Source: Endotrypanum monterogeii
Lineage: Eukaryota > Euglenozoa > Kinetoplastea > Trypanosomatida > Trypanosomatidae
Assembly: GCA_000333855.2 (NCBI GenBank)
Contig: CM007318.1
Coordinates: 1,290,205 to 1,354,204, forward strand
Direction of reading: 5' to 3'
Length of the DNA stretch: 64,000 nt
The position numbers were made by a program, and so were the translations under genes. Shown piece after piece: positions 10,735 through 21,672 of this stretch. The notes beneath the pieces were generated by a model. The model was not told where the DNA came from. It made no database searches and saw only the letters and a program-made list of their open reading frames with translations. The stretch's first letter is position 1; each line of letters begins with the position of its first letter.

Positions 10735-12567
10735 ATGGGCCGCGATCAGCACGCCTTCGAGACGGAGCAGCAGATGGGGTCTGTCAAGGCCGTCTCTGGC
10801 CCCGTCGTGATTGCTGAAAACATGAGTGGAAGTGCCATGTACGAGCTTGTGCAGGTCGGCCCTTTCCGCCTTGTCGGTGAGATCATCCGACTGGAGGGTG
10901 ACACGGCCACCATTCAGGTCTACGAGGAGACCGGTGGCCTGACTGTGGGTGACCCCGTTTATTGCACCGGCAAACCCCTTTCGCTGGAGTTGGGCCCCGG
11001 TATTATGTCTGAGATTTTCGACGGGATTCAGCGTCCGCTCGACACGATTTATCAGATGGTGCAGAACGTTTTCATTCCCAAGGGCGTGCAGGTGCGCGCA
11101 CTGAATGCGCAGAAGCAATGGGACTTCACACCGACTGTGAAGGTTGGCGACATTGTCACAGGCGGTGATTTTCTCGGCAATGTGGTGGAGAACTCACTCA
11201 TGAGTAGCCACAGAATTATGGTCCCGCCAAACATGCAGGGTCGTGTGGTATCGGTGCAGCCAGGCGGTAACTACACCCTGGACGATGAGGTGGTGGAGAT
11301 TGAGCACAACGGTAAGAAGAAGTCGCTGCGTCTGATGCACCGCTGGCCGGTGCGCACCCCACGCCCGGTAGCCGTGAAGGAGTCCGGCAACCACCCCCTG
11401 CTGACCGGCCAGCGGGTTCTGGATGCCCTTTTTCCCTCGGTGCAGGGTGGGACGTGCTCTATCCCCGGTGCCTTTGGCTGCGGCAAGACTGTCATCAGCC
11501 AGGCTCTTTCCAAGTACTCCAACTCCGACTGTGTCATCTACGTCGGTTGTGGCGAGCGCGGTAACGAGATGGCCGAGGTGCTCATGGAGTTCCCGACTTT
11601 GACGACTATGATTGATGGTCGAGAGGAATCGATCATGAAGCGCACTTGCCTGGTGGCGAACACCTCGAACATGCCCGTAGCTGCCCGTGAGGCCTCCATC
11701 TATACCGGCATCACCTTGGCAGAATATTACCGTGATATGGGCAAGCACATTGCCATGATGGCCGACTCGACGTCTCGTTGGGCTGAGGCGTTGCGTGAGA
11801 TTTCCGGTCGGTTGGCAGAAATGCCGGCCGACGGTGGCTACCCAGCCTACCTCAGTGCCCGCCTCGCCTCCTTCTACGAACGCGCTGGCCTCGTTACTTG
11901 CATCGGCGGGCCGAAACGCCAGGGCTCTGTGACGATCGTCGGTGCCGTATCTCCGCCGGGCGGCGACTTTTCCGACCCGGTGACCTCTGCTACGCTCAGT
12001 ATTGTGCAAGTGTTCTGGGGTTTGGAAAAGCGCCTTGCCCAGCGCAAGCACTTCCCCTCGGTGAACTGGCTCATTTCTTACTCCAAGTATCTGAACGCAT
12101 TGGAGCCCTTTTTCAGCACCTTCGACGCCGACTACATGCGGCTACGCGCTGTCGTGTCTGAGATTCTGCAGCGCGAGGAGGAGCTGCAAGAGATTGTGCA
12201 GCTGGTCGGTAAGGACTCCCTCTCTGAGTCTGACAAGATCATTCTTGAGGTGGCCAAGGTGATCCGTGAGGAGTTTCTCCAGCAAAATGCCTTCACTCCG
12301 TACGACAAATTTTGTCCTCTGTACAAGACCTGCTGGATGCTGCGCAACATCGTGACTTTCTACGAGGAGGCCCAGCGCGTTGTCGCCGAGTCTGCAGGTG
12401 ACCATAAAATCACATGGAACTACATACGCGAGAAGATTCCGAACATCTACACTGGACTGACTGAGATGAAGTTCCGTGATCCCATCGAGGGTGAGGAGAC
12501 CAACACGGAATACTTCAAGAAGCAGAATGAGGAGATCATCAGTTCTTTTAACATGCTCTTACAGTGA
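10735..12567 (+). CDS. V-type H+-transporting ATPase catalytic subunit A
   Basis: 610 residues, the usual length. This is the ATP-hydrolysing subunit of the V1 sector, which drives proton pumping into acidocalcisomes, endosomes and related acidic compartments. N-terminal beta-barrel at about 15-80, then the A-subunit-specific non-homologous insert up to about 220. The P-loop GAFGCGKT is at 245-252 and the GERGNEM motif with the catalytic Glu at 273-279. The Walker B region, ending in the [13 protein letters not shown] motif, is at 343-355. A conserved [14 protein letters not shown] loop follows near 406-415 and a helical C-terminal domain ends the protein. All expected catalytic residues are present. 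The start is at an ATG preceded by an A-rich context and matches the family N-terminus. Codon use is strongly biased to C/G third positions, as expected for abundant proteins in these organisms. Confidence 0.98.
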   Translation: MGRDQHAFETEQQMGSVKAVSGPVVIAENMSGSAMYELVQVGPFRLVGEIIRLEGDTATIQVYEETGGLTVGDPVYCTGKPLSLELGPGIMSEIFDGIQRPLDTIYQMVQNVFIPKGVQVRALNAQKQWDFTPTVKVGDIVTGGDFLGNVVENSLMSSHRIMVPPNMQGRVVSVQPGGNYTLDDEVVEIEHNGKKKSLRLMHRWPVRTPRPVAVKESGNHPLLTGQRVLDALFPSVQGGTCSIPGAFGCGKTVISQALSKYSNSDCVIYVGCGERGNEMAEVLMEFPTLTTMIDGREESIMKRTCLVANTSNMPVAAREASIYTGITLAEYYRDMGKHIAMMADSTSRWAEALREISGRLAEMPADGGYPAYLSARLASFYERAGLVTCIGGPKRQGSVTIVGAVSPPGGDFSDPVTSATLSIVQVFWGLEKRLAQRKHFPSVNWLISYSKYLNALEPFFSTFDADYMRLRAVVSEILQREEELQEIVQLVGKDSLSESDKIILEVAKVIREEFLQQNAFTPYDKFCPLYKTCWMLRNIVTFYEEAQRVVAESAGDHKITWNYIREKIPNIYTGLTEMKFRDPIEGEETNTEYFKKQNEEIISSFNMLLQ

Positions 12568-12725
12568 GCCACTAAGTGATGTGCCACTTCGATTCCGTCG
12601 TTTGCGCTGTGCTGTATTTGCTTGTTGGTGCTCTGTTTTCGTTTTGTTTTTTTCCCTCCGTTGTAGCAGCGCGTACTGTTTATTACTGTTATGTTCGTAT
12701 CGACTTGGGGTTTGTTCGCTATTTT

Positions 12726-12759
12726 ATTATCACTATTATTATTATTATTATTATTATTA
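12726..12759. repeat. (ATT)n repeat
   Basis: ATT units with one interruption, in the presumed V-ATPase 3' UTR. Similar ATT runs recur near 33036-33062 and, as AAT, near 48073. Confidence 0.9.
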
Positions 12760-12913
12760 CCACACAGACCTGGTGGTTGTGAGGAAAGGGAGCATATGGC
12801 GGGACGGGCGTGTCTGAGGCAGCGTGATCCTGTTCGCGGATCGATCACTCCCCCGTTTTCAACCCCCCCTTTTTTTTTTTTACATCTGGGTTTTAGTCCC
12901 TTGTAAAAGAGCA

Positions 12914-12943
12914 GGGGGGGGGGAGGGGGAGGGCAGGCAGGGG
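12914..12943 (+). other. G-run cluster (G-quadruplex-type)
   Basis: G10, G5, G3 and later G4 runs with short spacers, in the presumed V-ATPase 3' UTR. Confidence 0.55.
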
Positions 12944-14218
12944 AATGACCCCGGCCAGACGGCACTGTCGTCCTCCTCTACGCAGCTCCGCATCTGTTTT
13001 GTGACGAACGCCTTTTTCCTTCTTTGATGGACGGTTGATCTTCACGTTCTTCCTATGGCCTCTTGATCAGGTTTTTTTTTATGTTGTGGGTGGAAGGGGT
13101 TGGGGGGAGAGTCCGCTATTTCGTATATGGTTGTGTTGACCGGAGTGTGTAGGATCCTCTACTTTTTCATTCGTCTGTTTTATCGAACTCGCCGTGTTGG
13201 TGAGCTGAAGCTCAATCAAGAGGAAGGGGAGGAAACCAAATACGAGATGGGCGCGAAGCCACCGCTACGGGGCACTGATCGCTCAAAGTCCGTACTCCTG
13301 TTAGAGAGGGATATTGGTGTAGCTTGTGCATGCTCAATTATATGTTTCGGTATGCTTGTTGGTCATGAATATGTGTATGTGTATGTGTGTGTGTGTTGTT
13401 GTCTGCGGCGCAATGATGTGGTGTGCTTTATTCAACCACGCGTCCCCGCTTCTCTCTCCTGATGTGTCTGAGAAGACGTAGAGAAAAGGGAGCGGTTTGA
13501 GTTTGTGGAATGTGAGAGGACAGAGCGCGCAGACGAGCGTGTGAGATACGGCCAAAGGAGCCTACAACTGCAGATTGGCGGGTGCGATTGTCATTATGTC
13601 GATGGTTTTTCTTCCCCTGTTTCGCAGCATGTTTTGCTTCGTACTGTTTCCCGTTTTTTTTTTTCCTGTGGCTGCCTGCGGATGCTGCAGGGATGGACGG
13701 TGGCTTACACTGTGTGATCTCCACTTTGGGTTTTCTTCCGGTGAGTGCGGCGGGCTCTTCGGTCCTCGCAAGGACCTCCTTCCTCCTCTTTAACGAGAAA
13801 AACAAATTGTAGTCCTTGTGTTTGTTGAGGATGCGTGCACATGAGTGAGAAACACGATTTTGTCGATCTCGGGGTGTAACAAACAAGCCTTCGCCACTGC
13901 TTTAGTGGTGCACACACAACAATTCTCGTTTCTTTTCCCTGGAGAGGATATATTTTTTTTTCTACTACCGAGGGCAACGATGCTCATGTAGACGGCTTTG
14001 ATTATAATGTGAATGCAGAGGGGAGAGCGCAAGATGTTTCGTTGATCGAACGGCGCTTGTCTTTTCACAGACTTCCACCGTTTTCGCAATTTCTTAGAGT
14101 GAGCGGATCGGTTGCAGTGTGCCTGTGTTGCGTAGTCAAGTAAGGTGTCCTAGCAGTGTGCGGGTGTGTCCCACCAGAGGCGCGGCCTGTGAGCCATCAT
14201 CATCTAGAAAAAATGCAG

Positions 14219-14242
<24 letters not shown>
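14219..14242. repeat. (AT)12 microsatellite
   Basis: Uninterrupted AT units upstream of uL13m. Confidence 0.9.
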
Positions 14243-14249
<7 letters not shown>

Positions 14250-14844
14250 GTCAACAACGGGTTGCCACTCTTCACTGTTCCCCCTCCTGTCCATTTACGA
14301 TTTCTATCTCATCGTTTGAGTGTTTTTCCTTTTTTTTTTTCGCGTATGGGTATAGTCTACTTGTCCTTATCCCCCCTCTCCCATTTCATAAGGACTTTGC
14401 TTGAGGGTGTTTCTCTGTGAGTTGCTGTGTGCGTGTACAGCGCTGCTTTGCGCCCCATTTTTTTTTTTGCTCGCTACTCCCCATGTGCGCGCAGCCGCGT
14501 CTGTGAAGCAGCCACATCGACGCGAACTAGTGTTCTTCGTTGACCTCACGTTCATCTACCGAATAATCTTTACGGGGATACCAGAGGATACTACATCTTT
14601 TTTTTTTTTTAGCGCTCTTTTGTCGCTTCTTTGAAAGATTTCTGGGGAGGGGTTTCTGTCGCTGAGCCTCCAAGAAAAGACCTACCTACGCACAGGGATA
14701 GTGGGGGAGGACGGAGGGAGGGACGGGACGGGAAACGGACCGGTGGAGTTGTGGCAAGCGCATCAATACTTCCCCTGTGTAACATTTTCATTTCTAGTAC
14801 TGTTCTGATCTTGGGTAAGGGAGCAGGGGAGCCGCCTTGGTACC

Positions 14845-15453
14845 ATGCTGAGGATTACGCCTCCTTTCAGTGCACCCTTCAAGAGCGTGCTGCGTCGCCA
14901 CAAGTATCATCCAGAAGGTCTGCCGCTCTACAATGACCTCTCCAAGCAGTGGCTCTGCCGCGAGGGGGAGCGGTGGTGGTTGCTGGATGCTCGAGGTCAG
15001 CAGCTGCCGCAAGTGGCGCATATGGCGGCTCAGTATATCACCGGTCAACACCGCCCCGATTTCACACCGGGCATGATCACTGGAGATCACGTGGTCATTA
15101 CAAACATCAAAGACGCCGTCATGACTGGTGACAACTGGATTCGTGTTCCGATTACGTGGCAGACCGCCTACCCGGGTGGAAAGTACCGAGTGCGCCTCTC
15201 GGAGATGTATGAGCGCGACCCCTGCATGGTGATGTGGTGGTACTTAAAGGACGAGGTGAATCGGCACTTCGTCCGGAAGCTCAAGATGCGCACCGCACCA
15301 TTGGAGAAGGCTTGGCTTTACGAGGATAGTGTACACCCACATGTTGACAAGAACCCGCGCCCTCTGGTGTGGACAGATACTGCAGTCAAAGGTTGGCGGT
15401 ACAAGGACCCGATGTTCCAGCGTCGCTGGTCGCCGAATCAGTTCATGAGTTGA
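14845..15453 (+). CDS. Mitochondrial large-subunit ribosomal protein uL13m
   Basis: 202 residues. uL13 is a core protein of the large ribosomal subunit. The family core is visible at about 42-105: a Trp-x-Leu-Leu-Asp-Ala-x-Gly opening, the 'QVAHMAAQYITG' segment where bacterial uL13 has LGRLA, then a Pro-Gly-Met-x-x-Gly-Asp-His-Val-Val-Ile-Thr-Asn stretch. This is followed by a tGdnW segment matching the usual tGkK. The N-terminal about 40 residues are basic and lack acidic residues at first, consistent with mitochondrial import. The C-terminal extension, rich in Trp and basic residues, is typical of kinetoplastid mitoribosomal proteins. The alternative, a cytosolic uL13 (L13a), is unlikely because the sequence is closer to the bacterial type. 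Confidence 0.85.
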   Translation: MLRITPPFSAPFKSVLRRHKYHPEGLPLYNDLSKQWLCREGERWWLLDARGQQLPQVAHMAAQYITGQHRPDFTPGMITGDHVVITNIKDAVMTGDNWIRVPITWQTAYPGGKYRVRLSEMYERDPCMVMWWYLKDEVNRHFVRKLKMRTAPLEKAWLYEDSVHPHVDKNPRPLVWTDTAVKGWRYKDPMFQRRWSPNQFMS

Positions 15454-16593
15454 CAATACCCGCGGGGTCAACTTTTGATGATGCATCGTCGCCTGTCTTG
15501 TGCGATGCCGCTCAGAAGTGCTTCCTCTACCGTTTCCCTTGAGAAGGCACGTAGCAGCTTCAACGACTTTGCCTTCCAAACCCTCTTTCTTTCCATGCGT
15601 GTTGTCAAATCTGAAGTTGAGACTGTGGGCAGCTACAGCGCGGGCTTCTTTTTTTTTTACGTACGACTGCAAATCTGGTCGCTTGGTCGTGAATTTGTGT
15701 ATGCGTGTGGTGATCTCAAAATAAACAATTTAAAAGACCCCAGTTTCAAAGGTGATAAACATGCGGTGATTTTAACCGTTCTCCGAATCGTTTAACCCAC
15801 ACGCTTTGACTTCCTGTACATGTGCCTCTCATTAATGTTGAAGCTTGATAACGCGGGGAGGGGATTTCCACTAGATAGGGTGGCGCTGAGAAACAATTTT
15901 TTTTTTTTGTTGTTGTTGGGTTCGGCTTCATGTGTCTCAGTGTCATCTGCTCTGGCCTTCAGGAATTTGGATTTGTATGGCATTCAACGTCTCTCTCTCT
16001 CTCTCTTCACCCCCTCGCCGTCCTTTTTTTGTTTCCGGAATTATGTCTATTTTGCATCTAAATTCATATACAAGCATCTACATACACAGAGATCGTCTGC
16101 GAATGTGGATCTGGCCTGTATGCTGCGACCTGCCTCCTAGGAAGGAAAGAAAAGACAACGTGAGAGGGCAGCATCCGTTGAGGATAGAGGAACGAGTGGG
16201 AAAGTGTGTGTGGTATTAGGAAAGCAGGGTTCCCTTATCAAGTATCTTATCCTTACTGCTGGCCTTTAGGTGTGCCTGTCTCCCACAAAAGCACATGTTT
16301 TCTTCATGAACTGTTGAGGTAACTGTTTCGCAGTTTTTCCCCTCGCAGATTTTCTCGTGTGCTGCGCCACCCATTTATATATACCCACGGATATTCCCAC
16401 TTTTTCTGGCAGAAGGGTAGGCGTACAGGCAAACGTGAAGCCAGGTGAGGGGGGGGGGCGTCGACACGTGCTGTAGCGTTTTTTCTGCTCTGTCCAGGTC
16501 ATCTGTTTACTTGTTTGAAAACATTGTTTCTGTTTCCGATCAGTGATTGAGCCCGCTCCCTCCCTAGAATTTTCGGCTGCGAACTGCCTCTTG
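15454..16593 (+). other. Spacer between uL13m and the large helical protein
   Basis: No gene supported. It holds T-runs, a CT repeat near 15990-16008, a G-run at about 16449-16458, and at its right end pyrimidine-rich sequence with AG candidates at 16496-16497 and 16542-16543. Confidence 0.55.
16521..16543 (+). promoter_or_regulatory. Candidate splice acceptor deciding the start of the 1370-residue protein
   Basis: A T-rich tract ends in AG at 16542-16543. Cleavage here removes the GTG that extends the frame to 16543 and leaves the ATG at 16594 as the first in-frame start, with a 5' UTR of about 50 nt. Confidence 0.45.
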
Positions 16594-19500
16594 ATGCGTG
16601 GCACACGCTTTTGGAGGCTTCGGCTGTCTCTGAGGGTTCGTGAGGGTGCCCATGTCACACAGGTGGACAACTTAGGCCGTCGCTGGGTGGAGCTGGACAC
16701 AGCACGTCCAGGCACGGCCACCGGGTTGACCACGCAGCTACTAAGGGAGACACTAACGTGTCTCCAAGAGGGTGTACCAGTGCTGACGTCAAGTGTTTCT
16801 GCATTGAGCCCATCTTCACTGCCACTGCCCGCTGCTCCGCCTCTTCTGAGCTCAAAAGAGAGTGCGCACCGCATCTGGCGCTCGTTGCAGCGGCAGCGGG
16901 TACCATGGCAAGACGCCCTGGCTTTATTGCCGTGGCAGCTACTAACTATGACGCCTGTGCAGCGACAATTTCTTACGTCACGTGTGGCACACTCACCTGA
17001 GAGAGTCACGAGTCTTGTTTTTGCTGCATGGGACCTCCACGAGGATGCTGCACTCGTCGAGCAGTACCGCTCTCTGAAGCGCACAACGTATATTGTGGAG
17101 TACGCACGTCTGGTGTCAGCAGCTCTACGAGAGCGACCTTCGCTTCCAAATGGTCTGCTTCCTGTTCCGTACAGTGTTATGCTCCACGGCTACACGCTTG
17201 GGCGTCGGTCGCCACAGGACGCAACGATCGCCTTGGAGCTAAGCAAGCACATGACGTTACTGGGTCGAAGTGCACTGACGCGTAAGGCGGAGGAGAGCTT
17301 GGTCCTCAGTCACGTGATTCTTGAAGGTCTTCTTGGCAAGTGGGAGGCCGCGTTAGGCATTGTCCGGCATAGTCGTGCAGTGCGCCTCTCCACTCAAAAA
17401 GGCATGGAGCGCTACGTCCAGTCATTGGCGATGCGACAGATCCCACCATCACTCGTTTCGAGTAGGTCAACGGAGCAGTCGCGCAGCTCCTCAGCTTTTT
17501 TACACCGCCATGCTTCGGCCAGTGCTCGCAATGACAGCGTCGCGACGGCCTGGTCAGAGTCAGTGATAGCTTTGCACCACGAGAGCACCTCGGCTGCTTG
17601 GGTCAAAGGTATTCGTGTATTTCTCGCGAAGGATCCACAGAAACAGACGTACCCGGACGCTCGTGAGCTGCTTCACAGCCTACCGTCTGCGGTGAGGGAG
17701 GACCGCACGTATCTCCTTCTGGCGTCAATGGTGCTCCACTGTTGTGCGCGCCGGATGTTCGCTGGTACCTTGACTCGGCGAGTGGTAAGTCTCGTCAACA
17801 AGGCGGATTGGGTCATGGCGTTAGCGCTCACATGTGCTGCGCAGTACTACGATGTAGCAGCGCCGCTAATTCCTTGCGCCACGAAGACCAGCAATGGCGT
17901 TGTAGTTAGTGCGCCCGAAATCCCACCAGAACTGCTTACTTACGTCACGACAACACAGCGCTTGGAGCAGGAGAAGCTGCGTGCATCGGCTGTGCCTTTG
18001 TCTCTCTCAGCGACGGCGGCAGCTTCCCTCACCCCCCCGGAGGCACTAGCGCATGCGTTGACGACCACGTTGCCCGCTACATGGCATGCTCTTCTTCTGT
18101 CCTGCCCGCATGCATCGTCACCGTCACGTCTGCGTTATTTTCTACTCGCTGCATGCGACGCAGCTGGCAGCTCCACCGCGGGCGAGTGCCCCAGCGAGGG
18201 CCTACGCAATAAAGGCCTAATCGAGTGCGTTACATTCCAATCGCGTGCGGTCTCGCGACTTGTCTGTGCGGCGGCAGAGAGGCGGAATCAGCAGTACTTT
18301 TTCAAGGTCATTCCGTCTTCAGCGCGCCTCCACCATTTTGATCGTTCACCCTTGACAGGTGCGCCAATGCGAGATGAGCGGCTTAACAGGCAACAGTCTG
18401 ATGACCCCGCTGGCGCTGCGGACGAGGTTATGATTCGTCACACTCCGATCTTTTCTCGTTTCGCAGACTCAACCTTTGACGAGGAATCGCGGTCACCGCT
18501 GCGGGTGCGGTTGCAGTCCTGGAGGGATCAAGTTGCGACGACGCCGGAGGAGTGCACTCGGCTCCTCTCTGACGTTTCGCTGTTCCTCAGGGCGACACAC
18601 ACAGTCGAGGGTGTCGCCGTTGCTGCGAGCGACAAGCCACGTCTTACTGAGGACGTTTTTCTCAAGTGTATTGCTACCCTCGCGGCAAGTGGAGTGGTGC
18701 AGCTCTCGTCCGCAAAGCGTTTTCATTGGCCGCTCGCCGTGTTGAGGGCTGCGAGACTCCTCCGCGTGTCCATTGACGCTTCATTTGTCTCCTTGACAGC
18801 ACGCACAATTCCCTCCACGTTCGTGGATCAGGCCAGGTTGGCCCTTCCTCCAATCCTTAACGCTTACACGCTGTTGGGTGACTGGCAGGCAGGCTTGCAG
18901 TTCTGCAAGCGGCTGTTGCGCAAACACACGAGCGGCGAGTTGCGCCTAGACCTAGACACATCCCACGCAGGCAAGCCGCAAACGCACAAGTTCACGGCGG
19001 CGCCGCCAACGCTTTTGGAGGCGATGGCACAGGTCGGCTATGCCTCACCTGCAGTTTCTGCGGTACGTCACTGGGATGCGCTGGAGACTGCTGTCGCGTC
19101 CATCGTCACCTCGCTAGAGAACGATAGGCCCTGCTCACTTTCGTTGTTATTGTTGGAGCTGCAGCAATTCCACGACGTGCGGCAGCTCTGCCAAGAGATA
19201 CGCAATGTCTGTGAAAGAGAGCGTCTCGCAAGTTCGCAGCAAAAACTAAATTGTGTGTCGCGTCGCCGGATGCTCACGGGGGCTGCGTTCTGTCTGGTGA
19301 GCAGTGAGACTGCACTGAGGCGCGTGCTACAAGCTGCCGGGAAAGAAAAGGCGCGCGCCACAGATGTGGACGCACACGGGCTTCAGCGCCTGCTCCGCGT
19401 TCTGCCTTTTACGGACGCAGTGCAGATTCTTGCGGCAGAGGCACGCGAGGGTCGGTGCGCGCAGGAGCATTGGTTGTGTGAGGCGATGAGTCGTCCGGAC

Positions 19501-20706
19501 ACTACTGCTGACATCATCGGCGACCTCGCGCGGATTCGGCCGTTTTCTGCGACGCTCTCAGCGCTTCGCTTCTTCAATCTTGCCGCTGCCGCTGGCGACT
19601 TGGTGGGCTGCCTCAAAGCACTCGTGCGCTTGGTGGAGAGACCAAACGAGTGTGCGTATCCAAATGTGTTGCTCCTCGCTCTGCTGCGCCTGCTGCGCTC
19701 GGCTCTCTCTCATGAAGGACTTCTATCAGCGAGCGTGGTTAGACGGGACTCGGGGAAAGGTGAGGCATCTGCCGTACTTCCGGACCCTGTCGCTCTGGCG
19801 CTGGCGAACAAGCTCTTCAACAGAATGCAAGAGATGCAGCGGCTGAGTCTTCCGCTCAAAGGTGCCCGCCGTGCACTGCGCCAACTGTTCGAGACAGATC
19901 CCCTAGCGGGAGCTGCTGTCGCTGGACCTACGGGTGCCATCAGCGCCGGCAACTCTCCTGCACCTTCATGTGCCGTGTGGACCGTGCTCGGGGTGCTCCA
20001 CTCCACCACGAGCAGCGTTCTGCAAGCACCCGTGCCAGCCTCTTTTACATCCAGTCTTCTGTCTGGTGTTGTAGCGACAAGCGAGGAGGAGGATTGGCTT
20101 GCTGCCTTGCATTTCTTCAACCACCTTCGCCGTCCAACGATGCAGGAGCGCGCGCTGCTCGTCCGCGCTTTTCGTCACTGCGGCGCTGCCGCCACGCCGA
20201 TTCTCCTCTCTCAGCACCGTTTTCTACGTGACTGCCCTGATCAGGTTGTGGTGTGGGCTGATGAGGCGAGCGGTCACTCCAAGTGGCTGCAATCCCTGGG
20301 TCTACTGGAGTTTGCTCAAGAATCGGAGCGGTGCGCGGGGCGGACGAAGGTTTCCCAGGACTTGCCAAACACTACTGACCCGGTGGATGCGACGGGGTTC
20401 GTGCTCTCACCGGTTGTGGTGAACATCATTCAGGGCTGGAATACCGGCGAGCGACTGCGGTGCGGTGAACTTCTTCGTCGACAGGGCTTCATCACTATGA
20501 GATCGACAGAGAACGGAAGGTCACTTGATGATGCGCATGTGAGTGAGACGGCGAACGTTCGGGTTAAGAGGCAGGCAGAGGCGATTCTTCGATTTCTGAA
20601 GGAAAAACCAACTCCCGGGGTCTCCTCTGTCCATCCGTCGCCACCAACACCAGATGCTGTTCATGCAGGGGTGCTTGCTACACGTAGTAGTTGTCCATCA
20701 CACTAG
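16594..20706 (+). CDS. Large, probably mitochondrial helical-repeat protein of unknown function
   Basis: 1370 residues from the ATG at 16594; the frame stays open upstream only to a GTG. The first about 16 residues are rich in Arg, Leu, Phe and Trp with no acidic residue, a good mitochondrial targeting presequence. The rest is predicted mostly helical, with recurring blocks in which a Trp is followed two or three residues later by Ala-Leu or Gly-Leu. Examples are at about 248-257 (GKWEAALGIV), near 755-770 (LLGDWQAGLQF) and near 1166 (EDWLAALHF). This spacing recalls the helix-turn-helix repeats of PPR/TPR-like RNA-binding proteins, which are numerous in kinetoplastid mitochondria. Standard PPR motifs are not clear by eye. 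A role in mitochondrial RNA processing or ribosome assembly is an inference only. Low-complexity Ser/Ala segments separate the blocks. Confidence 0.85.
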   Translation: MRGTRFWRLRLSLRVREGAHVTQVDNLGRRWVELDTARPGTATGLTTQLLRETLTCLQEGVPVLTSSVSALSPSSLPLPAAPPLLSSKESAHRIWRSLQRQRVPWQDALALLPWQLLTMTPVQRQFLTSRVAHSPERVTSLVFAAWDLHEDAALVEQYRSLKRTTYIVEYARLVSAALRERPSLPNGLLPVPYSVMLHGYTLGRRSPQDATIALELSKHMTLLGRSALTRKAEESLVLSHVILEGLLGKWEAALGIVRHSRAVRLSTQKGMERYVQSLAMRQIPPSLVSSRSTEQSRSSSAFLHRHASASARNDSVATAWSESVIALHHESTSAAWVKGIRVFLAKDPQKQTYPDARELLHSLPSAVREDRTYLLLASMVLHCCARRMFAGTLTRRVVSLVNKADWVMALALTCAAQYYDVAAPLIPCATKTSNGVVVSAPEIPPELLTYVTTTQRLEQEKLRASAVPLSLSATAAASLTPPEALAHALTTTLPATWHALLLSCPHASSPSRLRYFLLAACDAAGSSTAGECPSEGLRNKGLIECVTFQSRAVSRLVCAAAERRNQQYFFKVIPSSARLHHFDRSPLTGAPMRDERLNRQQSDDPAGAADEVMIRHTPIFSRFADSTFDEESRSPLRVRLQSWRDQVATTPEECTRLLSDVSLFLRATHTVEGVAVAASDKPRLTEDVFLKCIATLAASGVVQLSSAKRFHWPLAVLRAARLLRVSIDASFVSLTARTIPSTFVDQARLALPPILNAYTLLGDWQAGLQFCKRLLRKHTSGELRLDLDTSHAGKPQTHKFTAAPPTLLEAMAQVGYASPAVSAVRHWDALETAVASIVTSLENDRPCSLSLLLLELQQFHDVRQLCQEIRNVCERERLASSQQKLNCVSRRRMLTGAAFCLVSSETALRRVLQAAGKEKARATDVDAHGLQRLLRVLPFTDAVQILAAEAREGRCAQEHWLCEAMSRPDTTADIIGDLARIRPFSATLSALRFFNLAAAAGDLVGCLKALVRLVERPNECAYPNVLLLALLRLLRSALSHEGLLSASVVRRDSGKGEASAVLPDPVALALANKLFNRMQEMQRLSLPLKGARRALRQLFETDPLAGAAVAGPTGAISAGNSPAPSCAVWTVLGVLHSTTSSVLQAPVPASFTSSLLSGVVATSEEEDWLAALHFFNHLRRPTMQERALLVRAFRHCGAAATPILLSQHRFLRDCPDQVVVWADEASGHSKWLQSLGLLEFAQESERCAGRTKVSQDLPNTTDPVDATGFVLSPVVVNIIQGWNTGERLRCGELLRRQGFITMRSTENGRSLDDAHVSETANVRVKRQAEAILRFLKEKPTPGVSSVHPSPPTPDAVHAGVLATRSSCPSH

Positions 20707-21349
20707 CACCAGCTTTGTTTCTCACATACGCTCGCCTTGGCGACATTGATCCTGAGCCCCCGGGTACGCACATATGAGGCCACGTGTCGGGGTCACCTCC
20801 ACTTTCCTCTACTTTCCCTTCACAGTTGCATTACCCTGCAGACTGTGTCTGCGGTCCGCATTTTTTTCTCTTGCCTCATCGTGTTTCACGAGGGTGCCAG
20901 ACGTGTGGAGTGGCTGCGACGCCTCCTCCTCGTGTACATTAGGGCGGGATATCAGCGTCTTTAGCACCCCCACACCCGCCCTCTCCGATTCTCTCCCCTT
21001 TTTTTTTCTTTTTGCTGCAAAAGTGAAGAATAATCGTAAAGAAAGACAGGATCGAGATGGGAAAAGAAAAGAGGAGGTAGATGAGGTTAGTGTCTTTTCT
21101 TTTGGTTTGGTGGGTTGTCTCCCATCTTCCTCTGCAGCCCAGCGCAGCAGAGAAACATACTTGCACGCCCACATTGAAGGGTCTGCTCTTTTGCCGTTTC
21201 CTGGAAAAAAAATGCAGGAAAAATGCGATTTTGTTGTTGTTGAAATATCTATATGTCTTTCAACAGCCTTCATGAGGCATGCGTAGATGTTTTGTCTCGA
21301 TCTCTACCTGGCTTCTTTCCTTCCCTTCAACCCCCCCCCCCCACACACA

Positions 21350-21386
<37 letters not shown>

Positions 21387-21672
21387 ACTGTCTTCCTCCA
21401 CCCCTCCCGCGCTCCACTCAATACTCCTCACATACTTCCTCACCACAACTACCTTGCAGTCAACGTCCTCCTGCATTTTTTTCTATTAGAGGACTTCGCC
21501 CCTGATCCCTCCCCCATCCTGAGGACAGGCAATGGCTCTTTGTGAAAGGGGTGTGTAGAGATCACCGTATTGGGACTCGTTTGCTCGATCGAGGCACCCA
21601 GCGCTGCGTGTTTCAGCGCTATCGTACCTGTACCCTTCTCGTGACTGAGCTTCGATCAGCACTGCATCAACT
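20707..21672 (+). other. Spacer before the IPK1 gene
   Basis: No gene seen. It contains a 14-nt C-run at 21329-21342 continuing into CA and an (AT)16 microsatellite at about 21353-21384. Further C/T-rich sequence ends in AG at 21488-21489, the likely splice acceptor for the gene at 21673 (5' UTR about 180 nt). Confidence 0.55.
21329..21384. repeat. C-run, CA and (AT)n compound repeat
   Basis: Fourteen C, then four AC units, then about sixteen AT units in direct succession. It sits upstream of the IPK1 acceptor. Confidence 0.9.

Larger units (their letters stand above)
12568..14844 (+). other. 3' UTR of V-ATPase A and 5' region of uL13m
   Basis: No convincing gene. It contains an (ATT)n repeat at 12726-12759, a G-run block at 12914-12943, (AT)n at 14219-14242 and a second G-rich block at about 14695-14737. 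The longest frame (13100-13462, 120 codons) runs into a GT microsatellite and lacks any family signal. Probable splice acceptors for uL13m are the AG at 14611-14612, right after a 13-nt T-run, or the AG near 14637. Confidence 0.55.

Noticed and set aside
11194..12051. 285-codon frame on the minus strand
   Set aside because: It is antisense to the V-ATPase A gene, whose C/G third-position codon bias creates a long mirror frame. It has no family signal.
13100..13462. 120-codon + strand frame
   Set aside because: It starts outside any good acceptor context and translates a GT microsatellite (Tyr-Val-Cys repeats).
16266..17084. 272-codon minus-strand frame
   Set aside because: It overlaps the start of the 1370-residue gene on the other strand and has a Cys/Arg/Ser composition typical of a shadow frame.
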